NCBI GenBank assembly: GCA_964354365.1
Contig: CAYGZM010000098.1
Span: forward strand, 1 to 14,250
DNA from: CAYGZM01 sp964354365
Lineage (GTDB): Bacteria; Planctomycetota; Phycisphaerae; Sedimentisphaerales; Anaerobacaceae
Reading direction: 5' to 3'
Length of the DNA: 14,250 bases
A program made the position numbers and the translations under genes. Below, piece after piece: positions 1 through 6,384 of this stretch. Under the pieces are notes generated by a model, which worked only from the letters and a program-made list of their open reading frames with translations, made no database searches and had not been told where the DNA came from. Positions within the stretch are counted from its first letter, which is position 1. Each line of letters starts with the position of its first letter.

Positions 1-33
1 TGGCTCGGTGGCGATGAATTCGTGGCAAGATAG
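1..33 (+). pseudogene. C-terminal stub of a truncated GGDEF domain (diguanylate cyclase remnant)
   Basis: Frame 1 reads W-L-G-G-D-E-F-V-A-R and then TAG at 31-33. LGGDEFV is the signature loop of diguanylate cyclases, which make cyclic-di-GMP, and is usually preceded by Arg-Leu or Arg-Tyr; here the first codon is TGG (Trp), one base from CGG (Arg). In intact GGDEF domains a further 70-90 residues follow this loop. They are absent here, and no frame downstream to about 480 shows the usual C-terminal features (AD-x-ALY-x-AK). I read this as a gene truncated or mutated within the domain; the upstream part lies outside the window. A chance match of seven residues is unlikely but cannot be ruled out from 11 codons. 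Confidence 0.5.
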
Positions 34-487
34 ATAAGTTGAGAATGCAAAGATTAATCCCAAGGGATCGGGATGCAAGCAAGTGCAAAGTGCAAAATTG
101 CGGAATCCCGGCCTCGTCGGGATGGGCGTTTTAGTTGTAGCTTCGTTCTCCATATCAAGAATCCTCTATTTGTTAGATGTATATTATATCATATGCCGGG
201 TTTGGTGTCAAGTTAATTTTAATCGCGGATTTCGCAGATTTTTGAGTCAATTATGGAAATCCGGCTACGGTGGGGTTGTTTGGCGGGCGAAGGGGCGATA
301 TACTCGACGATGGCTCTTTGAGACTGCAATGCGACAGAAACTGGAAAATGAAAGGGGGGACGCAGAAAATGCACCGGGCACCTTTAATTATCCCCCGTTG
401 ATGTTTTATTGCCGGTATAGTAAAATGCTTAGGCAAAAAGTGTGGTATTATTATGTTAGTTATTTCTGTTTTTGAACGTATTAAACT
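34..487. other. Intergenic region without a convincing gene
   Basis: A 130-codon open frame (83-475, +) and an opposing 118-codon frame (251-607, -) are present. Neither has a ribosome-binding site, recognisable motif or plausible composition, and the second overlaps the start of the next gene. Short GTGCAAA direct repeats occur around 84-97. A small inverted repeat ATCCCG/CGGGAT (105-110 and 118-123, 7-nt loop) is followed by GGGCGTTTTAG; it could be a weak plus-strand terminator for the truncated GGDEF gene. The stretch is AT-rich towards the next gene. I found no clear promoter. Confidence 0.5.
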
Positions 488-1075
488 ATGAACAAAAAAA
501 TGAGACCGTTTTTGGTTCTTTTGACAGCCATCCTCGCTTTTCTGATCGGCCTGTCGGACTTTTTCAACTGGACAGATTATATATTCGGAAGAAAAATCGC
601 CAGGCAAGGAATAGCAAGACTAAGTAGTACTAAGGGGTATCCTGAAATAATCATTTTTAATGATGAAAAGGAATTTCTGCCGCTTTGGAAGGTTATTCGA
701 TCCAACACTCGGGATAATATAACACTTTCAAGATATAGAGAAGGAAAACTTCCAACTGCAATTGTTCGATTAGGTGGAACATTAACAGCTCCGGCAGGCG
801 AAATGCCAGAAGATGGTCCTGATCCCCGTTTTGTCCCAGAATCATCTCCAATCTTTGTGTTCTATAACTATAAACGAGGAGTAGGGGCGGATCAGTCTGT
901 TCCAAAAGACGAAAGAACAGCTAGGCCAATTGGCAATATTGGAGACTTAAAATTATGGGTCCAAGGTTCTAAGGAGACTGAGAGATTCATTTTTTCTATT
1001 ATTTTGATCGGATTACTTTCGGTTACTTTAGCATTCCTTGAATGGAGGGAGTTGTCTCGTAAATCAAATGAATGA
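488..1075 (+). CDS. Hypothetical protein with two membrane segments around an exported loop (195 aa)
   Basis: I do not recognise this protein. It has one hydrophobic segment near the N-terminus (about residues 8-26, after a short Lys/Arg-rich start) and one near the C-terminus (about 167-184). Between them lie about 140 polar residues, so a likely topology is two TM helices with a periplasmic domain and both ends inside. The middle contains a Pro/Gly/Asp-rich stretch (about 101-120) and no known catalytic motif. The gene is visibly more AT-rich than the large minus-strand genes and has no clear Shine-Dalgarno. The start at 488 is the first ATG; a second in-frame ATG at 500 would remove only four residues. 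Low GC and an isolated position suggest acquired DNA, but that is inference. Confidence 0.7.
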   Translation: MNKKMRPFLVLLTAILAFLIGLSDFFNWTDYIFGRKIARQGIARLSSTKGYPEIIIFNDEKEFLPLWKVIRSNTRDNITLSRYREGKLPTAIVRLGGTLTAPAGEMPEDGPDPRFVPESSPIFVFYNYKRGVGADQSVPKDERTARPIGNIGDLKLWVQGSKETERFIFSIILIGLLSVTLAFLEWRELSRKSNE

Positions 1076-1078
1076 ACC

Positions 1079-1230
1079 TAGTACCCCGTAACAATCGAAA
1101 GTGTGGGCATCATTGTGAGGCGCTTCGGCACCGGAACAGCCTCTACCTTCGAGGGGTACGAGATTGCCATGTCGGGCTTCGGCCTCCTCGCAATGACGAG
1201 GCCCACAAAACCAAGTGTTATGGGGTACTA
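1079..1230. repeat. Nested palindromic element, about 152 bp, with imperfect 30-bp terminal inverted repeats
   Basis: The left arm (1079-1108, beginning TAGTACCCCGTAACA) and the right arm (1201-1230, ending TGTTATGGGGTACTA) are inverted copies with 23 of 30 positions matching, the outer 9 perfectly. A second inverted pair is nested inside: CATTGTGAGG (1111-1120) against CCTCGCAATG (1186-1195), 9 of 10 matching with the odd pair a possible G-U. The inner 'cattgYgagg...cctcgcaatgacg' pattern resembles dispersed intergenic palindromes seen in many environmental bacteria. The element begins four bases after the stop codon at 1075 and lies between convergent genes. It encodes no transposase and could act as a transcript end or a MITE-like unit. 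Confidence 0.7.
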
Positions 1231-1279
1231 CTGGATACCTGCTTTCGCAGGTATGACAAGGCTTCGCAGGTATGACAAG
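1231..1279. repeat. Hairpin repeat with a partial tandem duplication
   Basis: An 8-bp perfect hairpin ATACCTGC/GCAGGTAT (1235-1242 and 1247-1254) closes a TTTC loop. Its right half is then duplicated: GCTTTCGCAGGTATGACAAG (1241-1260) is followed by GCTTCGCAGGTATGACAAG (1261-1279), identical except for one T. The first 30 bases (1231-1260) match 6181-6210 at 27 positions, so this is a half copy of the repeat at 6137-6210. It lies just downstream of the 3' end of the sialidase-like gene on the minus strand, but no T-run follows, so a terminator role is unlikely. Confidence 0.7.
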
Positions 1280-1302
1280 GTGAACCGGTCAGTTTGAGCA
1301 CC

Positions 1303-3309
1303 TTAGTCTTTTACGGTTCGTTCCGTTGTGTACTGGTTTCGGCCGATATTTATATTGCCGGTTGCATTTGTCTGCGCGACGGCTTTGTTCGTGTCCGAAT
1401 GAAAAAACCAATTGTGGTGTATGTCGGCACTTTGCGTGGGCCGCCCACGAATCACTATCGCCGGTACAGACGTTACGCGGAAGGTGTTGTGGTGGATCGA
1501 GATTGAGTCTCCGGCAATATCGGTGCCGTCTTTTCGGTCGGCGCCGCCGTGCATATCGAAGCTGTGGCCGTTGGCGTTTTCAAGGACAAGATTATAGCGG
1601 GCCTCATAGCTTGTGCCGGGCCGGCCCGTTCCGGCGATATGATGCCGGCACCAGTCGAATAGGTTCGCCTCGATAAGGGCGTCGGCCTGGTCGAGGCAGA
1701 CCCCGTACCCTAATCCGCTTCGCTGGTTGTGGTGCATATAGTTGTGGTGAATATGCGCCTTCGAGGCCCCGGCCTTGAGAAAGACCGCCGCGTGACTCCA
1801 GCCGGACAGCTCGCAGTTATCCACCTCCAGGCGGGGATGTGAGCAGATTATCCCATCGGAATTTGGAATACTGTAGTAGCGGCCTCCCTTGTACAGTTTT
1901 TGCATCTCTTCGGTCCTGCGCTGGGGGTCCGGCCCGCGCAGCCTAAGCCCGGTAACTCGCACTTGCGGGCCGCTTGCCCAAAAGAGTGGTGACGTCGCAA
2001 GCTCACTGCTGTACAACAGGGCGCCTTGCGAGTCCCCCTTGCCTCGTCCGCTTGCTACGGTCACTCCGCCGGGAATCACGATACCTTTAGTCCCCGTGGC
2101 GTCTATCTCGGCCTGGTCGTCTATGTACACCACCTGGCCGGCTCCGGCCTTTTCCAGGGCAGCGACCAAATCTCCCAGCGTCTTGACGTGATAATCGCCC
2201 TGGTCAATCAACCGGCGATACCCCTTGCCGCCTCCGATAGGGTCGCCGGTGGGGTTCGGCTCAGCGCCGAAGGTATTCGGGTCGTCGATTACCTTTTGCG
2301 TGACCTTCACCCTGGCAAGGTAAATACTCGTTTTGCCCTCGTGGCTGGAATAGTAGCTGACATAGAGCACATTGTTGTGCCAGACTAATCCTGGATAGCT
2401 CGTATCGCCGCCGCTTGGAAGCTTCGTCAGTTTGCTCATTGAGCCGTTGGCAACATCGATGTACGTCAGGGCCGTATGTGCTCCGTCCTGGTACATTCGC
2501 CCGGCCCCAATCCAGTGGCCGCCCGGTATTTTGATGAAGTTGGGGCCGCCGAAACCATTGAATTCCGCACCGAGGTCGCGCCACTGCCATTGCTTATAGT
2601 CCGGCCTGCTGACGCCCAACATCGCGCTGGATGGCTCATTCCCACGCCCGTCCCGCCGCATCAAGGCATAGCACGTGCCATCGTCGTCAAAACGCAGCGT
2701 CACTTCGGTTGGGTAGCCTTCTGAGAATAGCTCGGGGACGTGCGATTTGTAGTTCACGCCGTCGGAGCTGACGAGCAGTTCGAGGTATGGCATGCGTTCG
2801 CCTGCGGCGTAGGATACGCCGTACGCCTTGCCTTCGCGCCAGGTGACTTGCCACATCCACCTGCCCGGCTCAACCACAATCTGCGGCCTGCTCCACTCCC
2901 CGCCATCCTTCGAGAAGCTGGCAAATGTGCCGGTCGGCGCGCCTTCGTTATCCTTCTTTCGCGGCGCCGCTCCGCCTATCAGCATCAACCTTCCGTCGGG
3001 AGTCGCGGACAGGTGCGCATCCCGCAAGTCATAACCTTCCAACTCGCACAGGGCCGCCGAATCCCAGGTCCCGCCGTCTTTCGATTCAAGCGCCCGTATC
3101 TTGCCATCGGTTGAAACGTGTCCCCTGCCCTCGCGGAACGCGCAGTAGAACTTCTCGTTCCAGCGAATAAGGTCGGTGAAGGCATTGTGCGGCGCCTGAT
3201 CCCAAATCTTATTGACCTCGACTACTTCGGCCGTGAGCGGCACACTGCCCAAGGAAAACGACGCGAAGAGGCAGCACACAGCGATAAGTGCGGGACAAGT
3301 GGTTTTCAC
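1303..3309 (-). CDS. Exported sialidase-like beta-propeller fused to a right-handed beta-helix (668 aa)
   Basis: A signal peptide (residues 1 to about 27, cleavage likely after LTA) marks export. Residues about 30-345 look like a six-bladed sialidase/BNR propeller with three Asp-boxes (SKDGGTW 76-82, SKDGGEW 133-139, SSDGVNY 181-187), CAFREGRGH (56-64), LRDAHLS (95-101) and a late GDTSYPGLVW with Tyr305. Residues about 380-655 form a second domain with parallel beta-helix turns such as VDNCELSGW, HIHHNYMHHN, ALIEANLFDW, SISIHHNTF and DIHHNWFF, as in polysaccharide lyases and pectate-lyase-like proteins. Family knowledge suggests glycan binding or cleavage; the substrate is unknown, and I cannot confirm a full sialidase Arg triad (no FRIP motif). 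Translation starts at GTG (3309-3307). It is probably the second gene of an operon, 51 bp after the DUF362/SMP-30 gene. Confidence 0.85.
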   Translation of the reverse strand: MKTTCPALIAVCCLFASFSLGSVPLTAEVVEVNKIWDQAPHNAFTDLIRWNEKFYCAFREGRGHVSTDGKIRALESKDGGTWDSAALCELEGYDLRDAHLSATPDGRLMLIGGAAPRKKDNEGAPTGTFASFSKDGGEWSRPQIVVEPGRWMWQVTWREGKAYGVSYAAGERMPYLELLVSSDGVNYKSHVPELFSEGYPTEVTLRFDDDGTCYALMRRDGRGNEPSSAMLGVSRPDYKQWQWRDLGAEFNGFGGPNFIKIPGGHWIGAGRMYQDGAHTALTYIDVANGSMSKLTKLPSGGDTSYPGLVWHNNVLYVSYYSSHEGKTSIYLARVKVTQKVIDDPNTFGAEPNPTGDPIGGGKGYRRLIDQGDYHVKTLGDLVAALEKAGAGQVVYIDDQAEIDATGTKGIVIPGGVTVASGRGKGDSQGALLYSSELATSPLFWASGPQVRVTGLRLRGPDPQRRTEEMQKLYKGGRYYSIPNSDGIICSHPRLEVDNCELSGWSHAAVFLKAGASKAHIHHNYMHHNQRSGLGYGVCLDQADALIEANLFDWCRHHIAGTGRPGTSYEARYNLVLENANGHSFDMHGGADRKDGTDIAGDSISIHHNTFRVTSVPAIVIRGRPTQSADIHHNWFFHSDTNKAVAQTNATGNINIGRNQYTTERTVKD

Positions 3310-3314
3310 CGGCG

Positions 3315-3322
3315 TCTCCTTT
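3315..3322 (-). promoter_or_regulatory. Ribosome-binding site supporting a GTG start
   Basis: On the minus strand AAAGGAGA lies five bases before GTG at 3309-3307. It decides the start of the sialidase-like gene, since no ATG gives a better signal peptide. Confidence 0.75.
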
Positions 3323-3360
3323 CATCCAGGTCCGTAATTGATTCAAGTCTTAGTTTATCA

Positions 3361-5811
3361 TTAGACGCCTTTGACCCGCATTTGCAGCGAGAACAGGGAT
3401 TTCTGGGCGGTGATAAAGAGCGTGTGGCGGTCTTTGCCGCCGAAGCATACGTTTGCCGTCCACCCGGCGTCAATCGGGATATACTCGATTTTCTCGCCCG
3501 CCGAATTAAAGACCGTGACGCCTTTTCCCGTAAGATAAATGTTCCCCTCGTTATCAATCGTCATACCGTCGGAACCCATCGAGCAGAAGAGTTTTTTGTC
3601 CGCGAGGGTACCGTCGGAATTGGTTCTATACGCGTATGTCTTGCTTGCGCCGATATCGGCCACGTAGAGCATTTTGCCGTCGGGCGTGCCGATTATTCCG
3701 TTCGGCTGAACAAGGTCTTCGGTCACCCGCACCAGCTTCTTCTCGCCCGGCGTCAGGTAATAGACGTGCTGGCCGTCTTGCTCCATCGGGCCGCGATTCC
3801 AGTACGGCCGCTTGTAAAATGGGTCGGTGAAGTATATGCCGCCTTTCGGGTCGATCCAGGCGTCGTTCGGGCCGTTGAGCTTCTTGCCTTTGTAGTCCTT
3901 GACCAGAACGGTGACATTGCCTTTCGGGTCTATCGACCACAGCTCGTTGTTGAGGTCCGCGCAGGCGATAAGGTTGCCTTTCTTGTCGAAGTAAAGCCCG
4001 TTTGCCCTGCCGGGCGAATCGTGGAATATCGACAGCTTGCCGTCCACCGACCATTTGTGAATCTTGTTGTTCGGCTGGTCGGTGAAGAAGACATTCCCCT
4101 CGGCATCGACGGCAGGGCCCTCGGTGAACTCGAAACCGTCCGCAAGTTTCACCACCTTCGCGCCAGCCGCGATGATACCCTGCTTCTCGTTATCGCTCTT
4201 GGCTTCCACCGCGACCATCTCGATGCCCTTGCCTGTCCCCAGATTGCGGGAGTACTTTTTGTCCTTGTCGTTGCTCCAGTGCTCGTGCACGCCGAGACTG
4301 GCTAATCTTTTGACATTGCCGGAATGGTCGGGGTCGTAAAACGTTCCGGAAGGTGGGTTGTCCGCCTGGGCCGCTTCGTGCAGATAATCATCGACACCCA
4401 GCTCGCGCGGATAATCCTCATACTCCGCCCGCACAAAGTCGAAACCCACCGAATCAATCGCCACGGGGTCCTGCGAAGCGAGCAGGCTTGAGGTCCAATC
4501 GCCGTCAAATGGGTGCGAGCTCCACCTGCGCGGGGCCCTGTCTATCGGATGCTTGCCGCTGTAGAGCCCGTCGAGCAGATACAGCACTGTCTTGCCGCCG
4601 AATTGAGCGTGCCCCATCAGATCGACCAGCGGACGATATATCCCGATCTCCTTGGCAAATGCGTTTTTGTGCATATCGTAATAGCCCTTTTCGAAAGGCA
4701 GCCGGGCGAGCGAGCCGTAATGATTCTTGGCGCAGAGCGTCACGCCCGCGCCGGTATGGGCCTTGAGGTTGGCAAGATTGACCAGGTAGTCGGCCTCGGC
4801 GAAACACGTCGGTATGTAGTCCTGCGTACAGTTTTCGGGGTTGCAGCTCCAGTAAAAGGGGACTTTCGATGGTTCTGTCTTGATTCTGCCGAACTTGCCG
4901 GCGCGGTCAACATAACGGACGTTCGGGAACTCCTGCTTGAAGATGTCGTAGTACTCGTTGGCGATATAGGCCAGGCTGTCGCAGACGGATATGTCCGGCT
5001 GCTTGACGCCAGCCGAGCCGGTGAGCTGCCGCAACAGGGCGATAATCATCTGCGGCGACGTGTTCATATAGTCGCGCCAGTCCTCCAGATTGTAGTTTTC
5101 CGCATTGACCCCGCTCTGGGTGCAGATAAAGCCGACGAAATTCACCTTGATAACGATCTTCTCTCCCGGCCTGTAACCGACGTCGCCTTTGCCGCGTGCA
5201 TAATTGAGATGCTTGAACAGCTTGTCCCAGGCTGCGGCGTCGCTGTCTGCGCCGGTCAGCTCGTGCACCGCCCGCGACATCATCCGGCTGACCACATCCT
5301 GATTCGTATGCTCGGCCTGCCACCAATGCCCGTTTTCAGGACCTTTCCAGTCGGTCGCATCGGGGTCGTGCACCCAGACGACGCGCCCCGGATGAATTCC
5401 TTTAGCCACGCCTATTGGCTCATTGGCTTTCTGCGGTTCGGCTGACATCAGCTTCTGGCCGGTAGAGCTTATGGCCAGCCAAAGGGCGCCAATGCTGACG
5501 GCGGCAAACAGCAGGGCAAGCACATACCGCCTCTTTGCAGCGCTTAGCCTGGCCTTTCGAAAGGCCGCATACGATGCAGCCAACCCGGTCAGCCAGATTA
5601 CAAAGCCGGATGCCAATGGGAAAGCGATTCGCTGGCACGGATACGTCGCCCGTGAGGGCTTAGGTATCACCCGCACCAGAAACCATATCAACGACGCCAA
5701 TCCCACTATCGGCAATATCAGTATGGGCCAGCGACGTTTCGTTTGGTGCGCTTGACGGGCACGTGACGTGGAACAGGCTTTCTCGGACTCGTTGTTTCTC
5801 AGGGATTGCAT
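3361..5811 (-). CDS. Membrane-anchored DUF362 protein fused to an SMP-30/gluconolactonase-like propeller (816 aa)
   Basis: Three hydrophobic segments (about residues 29-46, 62-82 and 96-114) precede an exported or membrane-facing body. Residues about 142-540 match DUF362: a lysine-rich KIVIKVNFVGF strand (218-228) and the hallmark NLANLKAH (345-352) followed by CAKNHYGS (360-367), with several Cys residues nearby. Residues about 552-812 match the SMP-30/gluconolactonase/LRE propeller, with all four expected metal ligands: Glu564 in FTEGP, Asn649 in GPND, Asn704 in QPNG and Asp748 in GSDGM. The second domain probably hydrolyses a lactone or ester; the biochemical role of DUF362 is unknown. ATG at 5811 is chosen over an in-frame TTG at 5835 because GGAGG lies seven bases upstream of the ATG. 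It is the first gene of a probable two-gene operon with the sialidase-like gene. Confidence 0.88.
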   Translation of the reverse strand: MQSLRNNESEKACSTSRARQAHQTKRRWPILILPIVGLASLIWFLVRVIPKPSRATYPCQRIAFPLASGFVIWLTGLAASYAAFRKARLSAAKRRYVLALLFAAVSIGALWLAISSTGQKLMSAEPQKANEPIGVAKGIHPGRVVWVHDPDATDWKGPENGHWWQAEHTNQDVVSRMMSRAVHELTGADSDAAAWDKLFKHLNYARGKGDVGYRPGEKIVIKVNFVGFICTQSGVNAENYNLEDWRDYMNTSPQMIIALLRQLTGSAGVKQPDISVCDSLAYIANEYYDIFKQEFPNVRYVDRAGKFGRIKTEPSKVPFYWSCNPENCTQDYIPTCFAEADYLVNLANLKAHTGAGVTLCAKNHYGSLARLPFEKGYYDMHKNAFAKEIGIYRPLVDLMGHAQFGGKTVLYLLDGLYSGKHPIDRAPRRWSSHPFDGDWTSSLLASQDPVAIDSVGFDFVRAEYEDYPRELGVDDYLHEAAQADNPPSGTFYDPDHSGNVKRLASLGVHEHWSNDKDKKYSRNLGTGKGIEMVAVEAKSDNEKQGIIAAGAKVVKLADGFEFTEGPAVDAEGNVFFTDQPNNKIHKWSVDGKLSIFHDSPGRANGLYFDKKGNLIACADLNNELWSIDPKGNVTVLVKDYKGKKLNGPNDAWIDPKGGIYFTDPFYKRPYWNRGPMEQDGQHVYYLTPGEKKLVRVTEDLVQPNGIIGTPDGKMLYVADIGASKTYAYRTNSDGTLADKKLFCSMGSDGMTIDNEGNIYLTGKGVTVFNSAGEKIEYIPIDAGWTANVCFGGKDRHTLFITAQKSLFSLQMRVKGV

Positions 5812-6136
5812 TACTTGGCCTCCGTAAATCTGCAATTATTCCGGCAACTGCCTTCTCGCCCCATGCAAGACGGGTTAGTCACCGTACATCTATTGTCTGC
5901 GATACTGATGTGGATTCTACGCCGGTGTGAGCGAATCGTCAATCCGAAACTGCTACGGTTCCGCTGGGCCGGTGGATGCGGCGCCTTGGCTATTTGGATT
6001 TGGCAAGCTCGGCTGTGCTATTTTGTCTGTTCGAGCAGCTTCTGCAATGAACTTAGCCGCATCAACCATCGAACCGGCGGCATAATTATCCTTTTCACGC
6101 GCCCCGCCTATTAGTCTGTCAAGGACGAATTTGTAA
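5812..6136. other. Region upstream of the DUF362/SMP-30 gene
   Basis: Apart from the ribosome-binding site at its left end and the doubtful small minus-strand frame (5953-6144), I see no supported element here. A 102-codon plus-strand frame (5806-6114) has no ribosome-binding site and an unconvincing composition. A TTGACA hexamer occurs on the minus strand near 6120, but no matching -10 box lies 16-18 bases from it, so I do not call a promoter. Confidence 0.4.
5819..5823 (-). promoter_or_regulatory. Ribosome-binding site fixing the DUF362/SMP-30 start
   Basis: GGAGG on the minus strand lies seven bases before the ATG at 5811-5809. The longer frame from TTG at 5835 would place this site inside the coding sequence, so the shorter start is preferred. 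Confidence 0.8.
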
Positions 6137-6144
6137 GTTGTCAT
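5953..6144 (-). CDS. Doubtful small protein or gene remnant (63 aa)
   Basis: This 63-codon frame has a protein-like first part (ends in LDRLIGGAREKDNY, then AAGSMVDAAKFIAEAARTD) and a Pro/Asn-rich tail. I recognise no family. Its ATG (6144-6142) lies inside the left arm of the hairpin repeat at 6137-6210, the in-frame stop upstream (6174-6172) is also inside that repeat, and there is no Shine-Dalgarno. The repeat may therefore have replaced the original 5' end, leaving a remnant, or the frame may be fortuitous. It sits 141 bp upstream of the DUF362/SMP-30 start on the same strand. Confidence 0.28.
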   Translation of the reverse strand: MTTYKFVLDRLIGGAREKDNYAAGSMVDAAKFIAEAARTDKIAQPSLPNPNSQGAASTGPAEP

Positions 6145-6210
6145 TCCGCACTTGATGCGGAATCCGGGTCGTCAGAATCACTGGATTCCTGCTTTCGCAG
6201 GAATGACAAC
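6137..6210. repeat. 74-bp dispersed repeat with two hairpins and perfect 11-bp terminal inverted repeats
   Basis: GTTGTCATTCC (6137-6147) and GGAATGACAAC (6200-6210) are perfect inverted ends. Two perfect 8-bp hairpins lie inside: ATTCCGCA/TGCGGAAT (6143-6150 and 6156-6163, loop CTTGA) and ATTCCTGC/GCAGGAAT (6185-6192 and 6197-6204, loop TTTC). The right half matches 1231-1260. It lies between the terminator of the phosphatase gene and the next operon. There is no coding capacity of its own; it resembles a REP/MITE-like unit mobilised in trans, which is inference. Confidence 0.8.
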
Positions 6211-6299
6211 CAATAGCTTCAATCTTGACAGAGTACTATCCTCTTCTCGGCAAAGTGAGGGATGAAACGTGAGAAGTCCTGTCGGGTCGCACAAAAGAC

Positions 6300-6330
6300 A
6301 AGGGTGACGGCCTCTTTAACCGCCACCCTT
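6300..6330 (-). terminator. Rho-independent terminator of the giant phosphatase gene
   Basis: Read on the minus strand, AAGGGTGGCGG and CCGTCACCCTT form an 11-bp stem with one mismatch or wobble around a 9-nt loop, followed by GTCTTTTG. It begins 54 bases after the TAA at 6385-6387, as expected for the end of that transcript. Confidence 0.8.
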
Positions 6331-6384
6331 TGACAATGTCCTTGTTCATGCACGATACCCGCCTGATGCTCCGGACAATTCCGA

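Noticed and set aside
83..475. 130-codon plus-strand frame in the left intergenic region
   Set aside because: No ribosome-binding site, odd composition rich in Tyr, Arg and Trp, no domain, and it begins in short direct repeats.
1103..1297. Small plus-strand frames in the repeat cluster (1072-1275 and 1103-1297)
   Set aside because: They are translations of the palindromic element and hairpin repeat, not genes.
3118..4305. 395-codon plus-strand open frame
   Set aside because: It is antisense to the sialidase-like and DUF362/SMP-30 genes, spans their boundary, has no ribosome-binding site and no recognisable domain. Long antisense frames are expected opposite GC-rich codon usage.
4513..5445. 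310-codon plus-strand open frame
   Set aside because: It lies entirely antisense to the well-supported DUF362 domain and shows no domain of its own.
6220..6260. TTGACA near 6226 as a plus-strand promoter
   Set aside because: No -10 box at suitable spacing and no plus-strand gene downstream.
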